Origin: Modestobacter sp. VKM Ac-2977
GTDB taxonomy: Bacteria; Actinomycetota; Actinomycetes; Mycobacteriales; Geodermatophilaceae
Length of the DNA: 64,000 bases
Direction: 5' to 3'
NCBI RefSeq assembly: GCF_026968045.1
Contig: NZ_JAPVBQ010000002.1
Span: 484,933-548,932 of the forward strand
The position numbers and the translations under genes are program-made. Below the pieces are notes generated by a model. The model made no database searches. It was not told the DNA's origin and worked only from the letters and a program-made list of their open reading frames with translations. This document shows, piece after piece, positions 15,861 to 24,749 of this stretch. The stretch's first letter is position 1. Each line of letters starts with the position of its first letter.

Positions 15861-16868
15861 TCAAGCGCTGAGCAGGGAGCAGACCGCCGCCTCGATGGTG
15901 CGCTGCGCCGTCCGGTCGTCGGGGGCGCCGGCGGCCTCGGCCAGCGCGCCGGCGACCGTCTCGCCGTGCTCGTACCGGTCGACCACCCGGGGGTCGACGT
16001 AGCTGGTCCTGCACACCGTCGGGGTGTTGCCCAGCTGCTCGGAGACCTTGACGTAGGCCTCCCGCACCGCACGCTTGCGTGCCGTCTGGCTGCGCGGGGT
16101 GGGCGTCTCGGCCAACGTGGCGGCCATCATCACCGTCGCCGTCCAGGTGCGGAAGTCCTTGGCGGTGATCTCGGCCCCGCTGACCTCCTTGAGGAAGGCG
16201 TTGACCTCGTCGCTGGTCACGTCGTGCCAGCTGCCGTCCGCGAGCCGGTAGCCCAGCAGCTCCTGCCCCTCGTCCTGGGGTCGTTCCAGCAGCTGCCGGA
16301 CGACGGTGGCGGTGGGCCGGTCCAGCAGCTCGACCTCGCGGTCGATGCCGCCCTTGGCGGTGTAGTGGAAGAAGACCCGCTCCCCGCGCACCGACACGTG
16401 GTCGCGGCGCAGCGTCGCCAGCCCGTAGGTTCCGTTGTCCTCGGCGTACTGCTCGCTGCCCACCCGGAAGGCGCCGAGGTCGAGCAGCCGGACGGCGCAG
16501 GCCAGCACCCGTTCGCGGTTGAGCCCGCGGGTGCGCAGCGCCGCGGCCACCTCGTCCCGGACGTCGGGCAGCTGGTGGGAGATCTCCAGCACCCGCTCGT
16601 GCTTGGCGGCGTCCCGCTTGACCCGCCACTCGTCGTGGTACCGGTACTGCCGCCGGCCGGCGGCGTCGGTGCCGACGGCCTGGATGTGGCCGTTGGGCCA
16701 GGGGGAGATCCAGACGTCCTTCCAGGCGGGCGGGATGGCCAGGGCCCGCAACCGGTCCAGCCGGTCGTCCTTGATCAGCGCCCCGCGCTCGTCCTGGTAG
16801 GAGAACCCCTTGCCAGCGCGACGCCGGGTCCAACCCGGGGCGTGCACGTCACTGCGCCGCAGTCTCAC
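15861..16868 (-). CDS. DNA topoisomerase IB
   Basis: This 335-residue poxvirus-like type IB topoisomerase relaxes supercoils through a 3'-phosphotyrosine intermediate. The N-terminal domain contains IPPAWKDVWISPWPNGHIQA and GRRQYRYHDEWR. The catalytic domain contains LLDLGAFRVGSEQYAEDNGTYG, AEITAKDFRTWTAT (Arg of the catalytic pentad) and the active-site Tyr in RTSYVDPRVVDRY. The length fits bacterial members of about 340 residues. The GTG start at 16868 is chosen because upstream in-frame sequence overlaps the opposite rsbW gene; no clear ribosome binding site is visible. It sits between the antagonist gene and rsbW-sigB on the opposite strand. Confidence 0.88.
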   Translation of the reverse strand: MRLRRSDVHAPGWTRRRAGKGFSYQDERGALIKDDRLDRLRALAIPPAWKDVWISPWPNGHIQAVGTDAAGRRQYRYHDEWRVKRDAAKHERVLEISHQLPDVRDEVAAALRTRGLNRERVLACAVRLLDLGAFRVGSEQYAEDNGTYGLATLRRDHVSVRGERVFFHYTAKGGIDREVELLDRPTATVVRQLLERPQDEGQELLGYRLADGSWHDVTSDEVNAFLKEVSGAEITAKDFRTWTATVMMAATLAETPTPRSQTARKRAVREAYVKVSEQLGNTPTVCRTSYVDPRVVDRYEHGETVAGALAEAAGAPDDRTAQRTIEAAVCSLLSA

Positions 16869-16964
16869 GCCGGAGGGATGTGCACCACCGGGTGGGCTCA
16901 AACACGAGCGGTCACCAGGTCCCCCCGCCGGGTGGCGTCGCGCCTGATCCGGCCGTGGGCCGGC

Positions 16965-16990
16965 GTTTGGCGGTGCGCCCCGGTGGGCAA
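16965..16990 (+). promoter_or_regulatory. Candidate SigB-type promoter upstream of rsbW-sigB
   Basis: GTTTGG (16965-16970), 14 nt and GGGCAA (16985-16990) resemble the GTTT-N12-15-GGGTAT consensus of SigB/SigF promoters, with two mismatches in the -10. A start near 16997 would give a 5' untranslated region of about 165 nt. Autoregulation of sigB operons is common. Confidence 0.35.
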
Positions 16991-17162
16991 CGCAGCCAGG
17001 CGGTCGGTCTACCGTCAAGGGAGCCGGGTCAGGCCTGACACCCGTCGCAGAGCGACCGCTCGTCGTCCGCGCTCCGAGCCGGAGCCGTGGGACGGGTGCG
17101 CGAAGACGGACAGCCGCGCTCCCGTCCGGGGGCGCGGGGGACGACGAAGGAGTGAACGACGC

Positions 17163-17660
17163 ATGGTCGACACGACGGGCGCCGCCACCGGCGAGCGGCG
17201 CACCGAGCGGCTGGAGCTGCGGGTCCCCACCTCGCCGACCCAGCTGCCCGCGGTGCGGGCGATGACCGGTGACCTGGCGATGCGGATGGACTTCGACCTC
17301 GACGCGGTCGAGGACCTGCGGCTCGCGGTCGACGAGGCCTGCGCCACGCTCTCCTCCGTCGCCCTGGGGGACGCACCGCTCACGGTCGTCTTCGAGGCCG
17401 CCCGCGACGGTCTGCGGATCGACGCCTGGGTGCCGACGGCGACCGGGGTCGACGTGCCGCGCGACGGCTTCGGCTGGGCCGTGCTGCACACCCTGGTCGA
17501 CACGGTCGAGGCCGGCCCGAGCGACCAGTCGATCGTGGCGGCCGGCGACGGCCGGAACACACCTGTCGCCTGCATCAGCCTGGTCAAGAAGCTGCGGCGC
17601 TACAGCGCGATCGACGCCCTGACCGAGCAGCCCGATCCCGACGTGTCGGTCGCACGGTGA
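17163..17660 (+). CDS. Anti-sigma factor / serine kinase, RsbW-like
   Basis: This 165-residue GHKL-fold protein has the N-box region DLRLAVDEACATLSSVA, where Glu and nearby residues bind Mg-ATP. The later motifs are weaker: VPRDGFGWAVLHTLVDTVEA replaces the usual G1/G2 boxes. It should bind the downstream sigma factor and phosphorylate an RsbV-like antagonist. The ATG has AAGGAG about 12 nt upstream, and its TGA overlaps the sigma gene start as GTGA. The tight coupling supports the anti-sigma/sigma pairing. The weak G-boxes leave kinase activity less certain than sigma binding. Confidence 0.82.
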   Translation: MVDTTGAATGERRTERLELRVPTSPTQLPAVRAMTGDLAMRMDFDLDAVEDLRLAVDEACATLSSVALGDAPLTVVFEAARDGLRIDAWVPTATGVDVPRDGFGWAVLHTLVDTVEAGPSDQSIVAAGDGRNTPVACISLVKKLRRYSAIDALTEQPDPDVSVAR

Positions 17661-18640
17661 CCCGGTCGGCTGCTCCGGACTCCCCGGCTGCCGACGACGC
17701 CGTCCTCGGCTCGGGTGAGCCCCTCGGGTCCCCGGCCCCCGCCGCTGTCGCCCCTGCGGTCGCCGACACCGCCTCGGAGACCGAGATGACGACCGAATCC
17801 ACCGACACCCCGAAGGAGGCCCCCACGGAGTCCTCCGCGACGACCCCGGAGCCGGCTGCTGACCCGGTGCCGATGTCGGACAACCGCAAGCGGGCCGAAC
17901 GGACCGCACCGCTGTTCGCCGAGCTGGCCACCCTGGACAAGGGCGACCCGCGGCGGGAGCGACTGCGGGAGATCCTGGTCGAGGAGCACCTGCCGCTGGT
18001 CCGGCACTTCGCCCGCCGGTTCAGCAACCGCGGCGAGCCCTTCGACGACCTGCTCCAGGTGGGCACCCTCGGCCTGATCGCCGCCATCGACCGGTTCGAC
18101 CCGGGTCGCGGGGTGGAGTTCCTCTCCTTCGCCGTGCCGACCATCACCGGCGAGATCAAGCGGCACTTCCGCGACCAGGGCTGGTCGGTGCGGGTGCCGC
18201 GGCGGCTGCAGGAGCTGCACCTCTCGCTGAACGCGGCGGTCAGCGAGCTGTCGCAGAAGAACGGCCACGCCCCCACGCCGTCCGAGCTGGCCGAGCACCT
18301 CGGCATCCCCCGGGCAGAGGTGCTCGAGGGCCTGGCGGTGGCCAACGCCTACCGCAGCAGCTCGCTGGACGAGCGCCTCTCCGGTGAAGAGGACTCCCCC
18401 ACCCTCGCGGCGACCCTCGGCGAGGAGGACGCCGCCCTGGAGGGCGTGGAGTACCGGGAGTCGCTGCAGCCGCTGCTGGCCACCATCCCGCCCCGCGAGC
18501 GCCGCATCCTGATCCTGCGGTTCTTCGGCAACATGACCCAGTCGCAGATCGCCGCGGACATCGGCATCTCCCAGATGCACGTGTCCCGGTTGCTCAGCCA
18601 GACCCTCGCCAAGCTCCGCGAAGGCCTCCTCAAGGATTGA
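17657..18640 (+). CDS. sigB: SigB/SigF-family alternative sigma factor
   Basis: This 327-residue RNA polymerase sigma factor lacks region 1. The first 75 or so residues are an unusual acidic Ala/Pro/Thr-rich leader. Region 2 follows (EEHLPLVRHFARRFSNRGEP, then LLQVGTLGLIAAIDRFDP), then region 3 (VRVPRRLQELHLSLNAAV) and region 4 (LATIPPRERRILILRFFGNM, QSQIAADIGISQMHVSRLLS). These are the signatures of the SigB/SigF/SigG general-stress group. It begins with GTG overlapping the rsbW stop. An internal ATG just before MSDNRKRAERTA (about residue 73) would remove the leader, so the long form needs checking. A double hairpin follows. Confidence 0.88.
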   Translation: MTRSAAPDSPAADDAVLGSGEPLGSPAPAAVAPAVADTASETEMTTESTDTPKEAPTESSATTPEPAADPVPMSDNRKRAERTAPLFAELATLDKGDPRRERLREILVEEHLPLVRHFARRFSNRGEPFDDLLQVGTLGLIAAIDRFDPGRGVEFLSFAVPTITGEIKRHFRDQGWSVRVPRRLQELHLSLNAAVSELSQKNGHAPTPSELAEHLGIPRAEVLEGLAVANAYRSSSLDERLSGEEDSPTLAATLGEEDAALEGVEYRESLQPLLATIPPRERRILILRFFGNMTQSQIAADIGISQMHVSRLLSQTLAKLREGLLKD

Positions 18641-18647
18641 CGAAGGA

Positions 18648-18697
18648 CCCCGTCCTCCTCACCCCTCGCAAGCTCGGGGACGAGCCTCTGGACGGGG
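18648..18697. terminator. Hairpin after sigB
   Basis: CCCCGTCC (18648-18655) pairs with GGACGGGG (18690-18697). An inner CCCCTCGC...CTCGGGG fold lies between them. It begins 7 nt after the sigB stop. Confidence 0.5.
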
Positions 18698-18702
18698 GGC
18701 CG

Positions 18703-18751
18703 TGAACGCCGATGGCCCAGAACTCGACGAGTTCTGGGCCATCGGCGTTCA
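18703..18751. terminator. 49-nt near-perfect palindrome between convergent genes
   Basis: Two perfect 24-nt arms flank a single central base. The left arm begins TGAACGCCGATGGCCC and the right arm ends GGGCCATCGGCGTTCA. It lies 6 nt from the stop of the SPFH gene and probably terminates transcription from both sides. Confidence 0.6.
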
Positions 18752-18756
18752 TCGGG

Positions 18757-19998
18757 TCAGCCCGGGGGCAGCTGGAGCGGGTCGTCGTCCGCGGGGCGGT
18801 TGCGCGGGTCGGCGGCCGGGCCACTCTCCTGCACGTCCTGCTTGACCTGGGACAGCGGTGGCGGCTTGGGGATCTGCGGCGCTGTCTCCCCCGCGGCGTC
18901 GGCGATGCTGGACAGCGAGATCTTGGCCTCGGGCTGCTCGGCGGCCGGCGGCAGGTTCGAGTCGAACCAGTTGCTGGTGTCCAGGGACGACGCCGGCGGC
19001 TGGGTCGCACCCTGGGCGCCGGAGGACGCGTCGACGTCCAGCCAGCTGCGCTGCCCCTCACCGTCGTCGCCGCCACCCAGCTTGGACAGCCCCTCCAGCG
19101 CCTTGCTGAACTCGCTGGGCACGATCCACATCTTGTTGGCGTCGCCCTGCGCGATCTTCGGCAGCGTCTGCAGGTACTGGTAGGCCAGCAGGCCCTGGTC
19201 GGGCTTGCCGTCGTGGATGGCCTGGAACACCGTCTCGATGCTCTTCGCCTGCCCCTGCGCCTGCAGGAACAGCGCGGCGCGCTCACCCTCGGCCCGCAGG
19301 ATCCGGCTCTGCCGCTCGGCCTCGGCGTCCAGGATCGCGGCCTGCTTCTTTCCCTCTGCGGAGAGGATCGAGGCGGCCTTCTGGCCCTCGGCCGTGGTGA
19401 TCGCCGACTGCCGCTGCCCCTCGGCGGTCAGGATGACCGCGCGCTTGTCGCGGTCGGCGCGCATCTGCTTCTCCATGGAGTCCTGGATGGACGGCGGCGG
19501 GTCGATCGCCTTGATCTCCACCCGGGCCACCCGCAGGCCCCACGGGCCGGTGGTGCCGTCGAGCACGGTGCGCAGCTGGGAGTTGATGCCGTCCCGGCCG
19601 GTCAGCGCACCCTCGAGGTTCAGCCCACCGACCACGTTGCGCAGCGTCGTGGTCGTGAGCTGCTCCATGCCGGTGATGTAGTTGGCGATCCCGTAGACCG
19701 CCAGGCGTGGGTCGGTGACCTGGAAGTAGACGACGGTGTCGATGCCGACCTGCAGGTTGTCGGCGGTGATCACCGGCTGCGGCGGGAAGGAGATGACCTG
19801 CTCGCGCAGGTCGATCGTCGCGCGCACCCGGTCGACGAAAGGCACGAGCAGCGCCAGGCCGGGCGAGAGCGTGCGGCTGTACCGGCCCAGGCGCTCGACC
19901 ACCTTCGCCTGCGCCTGCGGGACGATCGTCACGCTCTTGGCCAGCACGAAGGCCACGAGCACGGCGATCACGATCAGAGCGATCAGGGCGGGTGTCAC
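18757..19998 (-). CDS. SPFH/band-7 membrane protein (stomatin/QmcA-like)
   Basis: This 413-residue protein has one N-terminal membrane helix (residues 2-20) and a band-7 domain starting SVTIVPQAQAKVVERLGRYSRTLSPGLALLVPF. A long coiled-coil arm follows, made of repeated AEGQRQ/AEGKKQ units (about residues 190-270). The last 110 residues are Pro/Ser-rich and disordered. Such proteins form cage-like assemblies organising membrane microdomains. The NfeD-like gene upstream on the same strand encodes its usual partner. The start is GTG, and there is a 102-nt gap from the NfeD gene. Confidence 0.87.
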   Translation of the reverse strand: MTPALIALIVIAVLVAFVLAKSVTIVPQAQAKVVERLGRYSRTLSPGLALLVPFVDRVRATIDLREQVISFPPQPVITADNLQVGIDTVVYFQVTDPRLAVYGIANYITGMEQLTTTTLRNVVGGLNLEGALTGRDGINSQLRTVLDGTTGPWGLRVARVEIKAIDPPPSIQDSMEKQMRADRDKRAVILTAEGQRQSAITTAEGQKAASILSAEGKKQAAILDAEAERQSRILRAEGERAALFLQAQGQAKSIETVFQAIHDGKPDQGLLAYQYLQTLPKIAQGDANKMWIVPSEFSKALEGLSKLGGGDDGEGQRSWLDVDASSGAQGATQPPASSLDTSNWFDSNLPPAAEQPEAKISLSSIADAAGETAPQIPKPPPLSQVKQDVQESGPAADPRNRPADDDPLQLPPG

Positions 19999-20100
19999 GA
20001 GGGCGGTTCTCCGTTCCTAGGAGTGGTGCGACCATCTGATCTTGCCCCGTCCGGCGCCATCTGAGGACCCCTGGGGGCTCCCGGTCACCCGGACGTCGAC

Positions 20101-20532
20101 TCAGAGACGGCTGACGTAGGCGATCGGCCCCTCGATCTGCACGATCCGCACGTCGGCGCCCACGTCGTATGCCTCGTCGTCGAGCTGCGTGCGAGCCGTC
20201 CACTCGTCGTCGCCCAGCCGGATCCGGCCCGCGTTGTTGTCGACGCGCTGGCTGACCACGGCCTCCCGGCCGACGTAGGTCGCGACCCCGTCGATCTGCT
20301 CGGGGGTGCGGTCGACCAGGTGCCGCTTGGCGACCGGCCGGACGAGGACCAGCAGCCCGGCCGAGACGACGATGAACGCGACCACCTGGAGGAGCAGGTC
20401 CCCACCCAACAGGGCCACGCCCATGCCGCCCAGCGCGCCGCCGGCGAACATCAGCAGGACCAGGTCCAGGCTGGCGACCTCACCGGCCGCGAACAGGCCT
20501 GAGGCGATCAACCAGAGCAACCAGGCGGGCAC
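20101..20532 (-). CDS. NfeD-like membrane protein
   Basis: This 143-residue short NfeD protein has three closely spaced membrane helices in residues 3-62 (AWLLWLIASGLFAAGEVAS, LVLLMFAGGALGGMGVALLG, LLLQVVAFIVVSAGLLVLVR). A soluble OB-fold then runs from about residue 78 (VATYVGREAVVSQ) to the end, VRIVQIEGPIAYVSRL. The fold binds partner SPFH proteins, and the gene immediately downstream is one, so the two form the classical NfeD-SPFH membrane module. It starts with GTG, and the gene to its right is divergent. Confidence 0.85.
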   Translation of the reverse strand: MPAWLLWLIASGLFAAGEVASLDLVLLMFAGGALGGMGVALLGGDLLLQVVAFIVVSAGLLVLVRPVAKRHLVDRTPEQIDGVATYVGREAVVSQRVDNNAGRIRLGDDEWTARTQLDDEAYDVGADVRIVQIEGPIAYVSRL

Positions 20533-20653
20533 GGTCCGAGTCTGGCACGCGAACGCGTGATCCGGTCGCCGTCCCACGCCTGCGCGACCCACGGGACCGC
20601 GACCCACGGCACATCGCCGGTCGGGCGGGCGACGGCCGGTGGCGCGACCGTCG

Positions 20654-20659
20654 TAGCCT
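20654..20659 (+). promoter_or_regulatory. -10 hexamer for the gene at 20668 (leaderless)
   Basis: TAGCCT ends 8 nt before the GTG at 20668, and no ribosome binding site lies between them. The transcript probably begins at or near the start codon. Confidence 0.4.
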
Positions 20660-20667
20660 CGTTCACC

Positions 20668-21408
20668 GTGCACGACATCGCCGCCGGCCGGTTCGCCGTC
20701 TGGGCCACCGCCTGGCTCACCGGCCGCAGTTCCTACGACGAGGCACTCGACGTCCTGCTGGGCGAGACGGCCCACCGGGTCGTCGGGCTGCCCGGCACCG
20801 ACGAGGCGGTACCGCTGGGCTGGGCGCTGAGCGCCCTGCGCGGCCTGGGCGAGCAACGGCTGCGGCTGGTGCTGCCGGTGCCCGGTGACACCCGGGGCCT
20901 GCCTGGGGTGCCGGAGCTGGTGGCGCTCGGTCTGGAGGCCGGGCAGGCCGCCGTCGGCACCCGGCTCGCCCTGGTCCCGGAGGCGCTGGGGCCCGAGGCG
21001 GTCCCCTGGACGGCGGTCTCCCTCGACGGCGCCCCGCCCCTGGCACCGCCGGTGGAGGGCAACCTGCGGGCGGTCTCCGGTGCGCTGGACCTCGCCGTCG
21101 GCGACTCCGCCCGCACGCTCGCCTCGCTGGACCTCGCCCGCTGGAACCCCGAGGTCCCCGGTCTGCTGGCCGGGCTGGCCCGGACCGTGCACGCCCCCGG
21201 GCTGCCGGCCGACCACGACCCGGTGGCGCTGTCGGTGCTCGGCCGGGCGCAGCGGCTGTCCCAGGTGCTCGACCTGGCGATGGCCGACGCGCCGGGGGCC
21301 GCGGTCACCCACGCCCAGGCAGCAGCCCGCGACGAGGCGCTGCGCCCGCTGGCGACCGCCGTCCGCGAGGCGACGGTCGCCGCCTACAACTGGGTGCCCC
21401 GGGGCTGA
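20668..21408 (+). CDS. Actinobacterial protein of unknown function
   Basis: I do not recognise a domain in this 246-residue protein. It begins VHDIAAGRFAVWATAWLTGR and continues with YDEALDVLLGETAHRVVGLPG. A central stretch of LRLVLPVPGDTRGLPG followed by LVALGLEAGQAAVG suggests an alpha/beta fold. The C-terminal part is helical and ends AYNWVPRG. No membrane segment or signal peptide is seen. The GTG at 20668 is preferred because a -10 hexamer lies 8 nt upstream. It is divergent from nfeD and convergent with the GNAT gene across a hairpin. Codon use matches the neighbours, so it looks resident. Confidence 0.65.
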   Translation: MHDIAAGRFAVWATAWLTGRSSYDEALDVLLGETAHRVVGLPGTDEAVPLGWALSALRGLGEQRLRLVLPVPGDTRGLPGVPELVALGLEAGQAAVGTRLALVPEALGPEAVPWTAVSLDGAPPLAPPVEGNLRAVSGALDLAVGDSARTLASLDLARWNPEVPGLLAGLARTVHAPGLPADHDPVALSVLGRAQRLSQVLDLAMADAPGAAVTHAQAAARDEALRPLATAVREATVAAYNWVPRG

Positions 21409-21443
21409 CGCCCCGGCGCTCTCTCGCCCTTCCACCTGCTCCC

Positions 21444-21461
21444 GCGCTGCTGCGACAGCGC
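21444..21461. terminator. Hairpin between convergent genes
   Basis: GCGCTG-ctgcga-CAGCGC. A wider GCGCTCT/AGAGCGC pair surrounds it between 21416 and 21490. Confidence 0.45.
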
Positions 21462-21492
21462 CGGAGCGTGCGGAACTGCGCCAGAGCGCGGC

Positions 21493-21981
21493 TCAGCCCG
21501 CGGTTAGGGCCCGGGCCATGCAGACCGAGGTCGCGCTGTCGGCGTACGGGCCGAACCGCGGGACCTCGACGAAGCCGTGCCGGCGGTAGAACCGCATCGC
21601 CGCCTGCTGCTGGTCACCGGTCTCCAGCCGGAGCAGCCGCACGCCGTGCCCCGCGGCGTGGTCGACCAGGGCGGTCATGACCGCGTCCGCCACGCCGGTC
21701 CCCCGGCTCGCCGGGACGACGAAGAACCGCTTCAGCTCGGCGACGCCGTCGTCCTGCAGCTCGACACCGCCGATGCCGACGAGCTCATCGCCGCACCGGG
21801 CGCCCACCAGGTGCACGCCGGACGCCGCGAGCTGCTCCGGCGAGTAGCCGAAGGTCTCCTCGGCCCGGTACCCGCCGCTGGCCAGCTCCGCGGTCAGGGC
21901 CTGCACCATCGCGAGCACCGCGCGGTCGCGGACGTCCGCCACCTGCACGCGGACGTCCGCCACCTCCAGCCGGTCGGTCAC
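21493..21981 (-). CDS. GNAT-family N-acetyltransferase
   Basis: This 162-residue acetyl-CoA-dependent acyltransferase has the core ELVGIGGVELQDDGVAELKRFFVVPASRGTGVADAVM (beta4, then the acetyl-CoA loop RGTGVA). RLLRLETGDQQQAAMRFYRRHGFVEV follows, the family's beta5 and C-terminal RFYRRHGF signature. The substrate is unknown. A short in-frame duplication near the N-terminus (VADVRVQVADVR) comes from a 20-21-nt direct repeat in the DNA. It starts with GTG 7 nt after the ferrochelatase stop and is the last gene of the fabG-inhA-ferrochelatase operon. Confidence 0.82.
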   Translation of the reverse strand: MTDRLEVADVRVQVADVRDRAVLAMVQALTAELASGGYRAEETFGYSPEQLAASGVHLVGARCGDELVGIGGVELQDDGVAELKRFFVVPASRGTGVADAVMTALVDHAAGHGVRLLRLETGDQQQAAMRFYRRHGFVEVPRFGPYADSATSVCMARALTAG

Positions 21982-21988
21982 GGAGCGG

Positions 21989-23158
21989 TCAGGCCTGCGG
22001 GCGGGCCGGGCGCTGGACGAAGCAGCAGGACGCCGGGCAGTTGGTGCCCAGCCGGGGCTCGCCGCCTCCCCGGCGCTCGACCAGCAGCTCCCGCAGCGAG
22101 GCGACGAAGGCCGGGTGCGTGCCTGCGGTCGCCGCCCGGGCGAAGGCCAGGCCCAGTTCGCCGGCGGTCTCCTCGGCCTCGTTGTCCAGGTCCCAGATGA
22201 CCTCGAGGTGGTCGGAGATGAAACCGACCGGGAAGACGACGACGGCGGTCTCCCCCGACTCGGCCAGCGCGCGCAGGTGGTCGTTGACGTCGGGCTCCAG
22301 CCACGGCACCGACGGCGGCCCGCTGCGGCTCTGCCACACCAGGTCGAAGTCGCGCCCCGGCGCCGCCGCCTCGACGACCAGCTGGGCGGCCCGCTGCAGC
22401 TCGGCCTCGTAGGCGCCCCCGCCCGGCCCGGCCACCGCGGCCATCGCGTTCGGGATGCTGTGCGCGGTGGCCACCAGCCGCGCGGTGCCGCGGACTGCCT
22501 CGGGCAGCGAGGCGATCGCGGCGGCCAGCGCCTCGGCGTTGGCCTGCACGAACCCCGGGGCGTCGAAGTAGTGCGGCAGCTTCTCCGCGGTCGGGCCGGC
22601 CGGCGCGGACGGGTCGAGCTCCAGCGCGACCCGGGCCCGGGCGACGTCCTCGTGGTACTGCCGGCACCCGGAGAACGAGGCGTAGGCCGAGGTGGCCAGC
22701 ACGTAGGCGTGCTCGATGCCGTCGTCGGCCATCTGCCGCCAGGCGTCCTCGACGTAGGGCGCCCAGTTGCGGTTGCCCCAGTAGACCGGCAGGTCGATGC
22801 CGGCGCCGGCGAGCTCGGCCTCCAGCGCGGCGACCAGCGCCTTGTTCTGGTCGTTGATCGGGCTGACGCCGCCGAAGTGGTGGTAGTGCTCGGCGACGGC
22901 TTCCAGCCGCTCGGGCGGGATGCCCCGGCCACGGGTGACGTTCAGCAGGAAGGGCATCACGTCGTCGGAGCCCTCGGGGCCGCCGAAGCCGAGGACGAGC
23001 AGCGCCTCGCGCCGGCCGTCGGGCGCCGGCTCGCGCGAGGGCTCGACGCCGCCGTTGTTGCGGATGGCCAGCGACGGGGACTCGTTCGGCTGCTGGCCGG
23101 GAGGGGTGATGGAAGCCCCGGCGGGGAGCGGGTGCCGGGGGCGCGCGAGGTCGGTCAC
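21989..23158 (-). CDS. cpfC: Coproporphyrin III ferrochelatase, probably [2Fe-2S]
   Basis: This enzyme inserts ferrous iron into coproporphyrin III, the penultimate heme step in actinobacteria, in the cytoplasm. The 389-residue sequence has LLVLGFGGPEGSDDVMPFL near the start, the YWGNRNWAPYVEDAW block, ATAHSIPNAMA with the catalytic His, and PVGFISDHLEVIWDLDNEA with the second active-site His and Glu. Cysteines in SGCRQY and in the C-terminal TNCPASCCF are placed like the [2Fe-2S] ligands of actinobacterial ferrochelatases. The order fabG-inhA-ferrochelatase is the one known from mycobacteria. The GTG start gives a 60-residue polar N-terminal extension; a later start is possible. Confidence 0.88.
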   Translation of the reverse strand: MTDLARPRHPLPAGASITPPGQQPNESPSLAIRNNGGVEPSREPAPDGRREALLVLGFGGPEGSDDVMPFLLNVTRGRGIPPERLEAVAEHYHHFGGVSPINDQNKALVAALEAELAGAGIDLPVYWGNRNWAPYVEDAWRQMADDGIEHAYVLATSAYASFSGCRQYHEDVARARVALELDPSAPAGPTAEKLPHYFDAPGFVQANAEALAAAIASLPEAVRGTARLVATAHSIPNAMAAVAGPGGGAYEAELQRAAQLVVEAAAPGRDFDLVWQSRSGPPSVPWLEPDVNDHLRALAESGETAVVVFPVGFISDHLEVIWDLDNEAEETAGELGLAFARAATAGTHPAFVASLRELLVERRGGGEPRLGTNCPASCCFVQRPARPQA

Positions 23159-23165
23159 CAGACCG

Positions 23166-23933
23166 TCATACCCCCACAGCGTGGAAGCCGCCGTCGACGT
23201 GCACGATCTCACCCGTCGTGGCCGGGAACCAGTCCGACAGCAGCGCGGTGACGGCCTTGCCGGCCGGCTCGGTGTCGGTGACCGACCAGCCCAGCGGGGC
23301 GCGACCCTCCCAGGCCTCCTCGAACTGAGCGCTGCCCGGGATCGACTTCATCGCCATGGTGCGCAGCGGGCCGGCCGCGACCAGGTTGACCCGGACGCCC
23401 TCAGGGCCGAGCTCACGGGCCAGGTACCGGGACGTCGACTCCAGGGCCGCCTTCGCCGCGCCCATCCAGCCGTAGACCGGCCAGGCGACGGTGGCGTCGA
23501 AGGTCAGGCCGACCACCGAGGCGGTGTCGCCGAACAGCGGCCGGCAGGCCTGGGTGAGCGAGGCCAGCGACCAGGACGAGACCTGGAACGCCGTCGCCGC
23601 GTGCTCCCACGCGACCTCCGGGAACCCCTCGCCCATCGCCTCCTGCGGCGCGAAGCCGATGGAGTGCACCACGCCGTCCAGGCCGTCGACGTGCTCGCGC
23701 AGCCGGTCGGCCAGCGTGGCCAGGTGCTCGGTGTTCGTGACGTCCAGCTCGACGACCGGCGCCTCCTGCGGCAGCCGCTTGGCGATCCGCTGGCAGAGCG
23801 ACAGGGCCCGGCCGAAGTTGGAGAGGACGACGGTGGCGCCCTGCTCCTGCGCGAGACGCGCGACCGAGAACGCGATCGACTGCTCGGTGAGCACGCCCGC
23901 GATGAGGATCTTCTTGCCGTCCAGAATGCCCAT
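23166..23933 (-). CDS. inhA: Enoyl-[acyl-carrier-protein] reductase (InhA/FabI type)
   Basis: This NADH-dependent enzyme performs the last reduction of the fatty acid elongation cycle. The 255-residue protein has the divergent FabI nucleotide-binding start ILIAGVLTEQSIAFSVARLAQEQGA, and GVVHSIGFAP with the Ser that contacts NAD. The catalytic YGWMGAAKAAL has Tyr and Lys spaced six residues apart, as in InhA. It ends HVDGGFHAVGV. The gene starts 2 nt after the fabG stop and is followed after 7 nt by the ferrochelatase gene. Similarity to mycobacterial InhA, including operon order, is stronger than to enterobacterial FabI. Confidence 0.93.
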   Translation of the reverse strand: MGILDGKKILIAGVLTEQSIAFSVARLAQEQGATVVLSNFGRALSLCQRIAKRLPQEAPVVELDVTNTEHLATLADRLREHVDGLDGVVHSIGFAPQEAMGEGFPEVAWEHAATAFQVSSWSLASLTQACRPLFGDTASVVGLTFDATVAWPVYGWMGAAKAALESTSRYLARELGPEGVRVNLVAAGPLRTMAMKSIPGSAQFEEAWEGRAPLGWSVTDTEPAGKAVTALLSDWFPATTGEIVHVDGGFHAVGV

Positions 23934-23935
23934 GG

Positions 23936-24688
<753 letters not shown>

Positions 24689-24749
24689 GTCGGTGGGCCC
24701 AGGTCACATCGGACGAGCCCCGAGGTCGAACCCGCCGCACACTGGCCGG

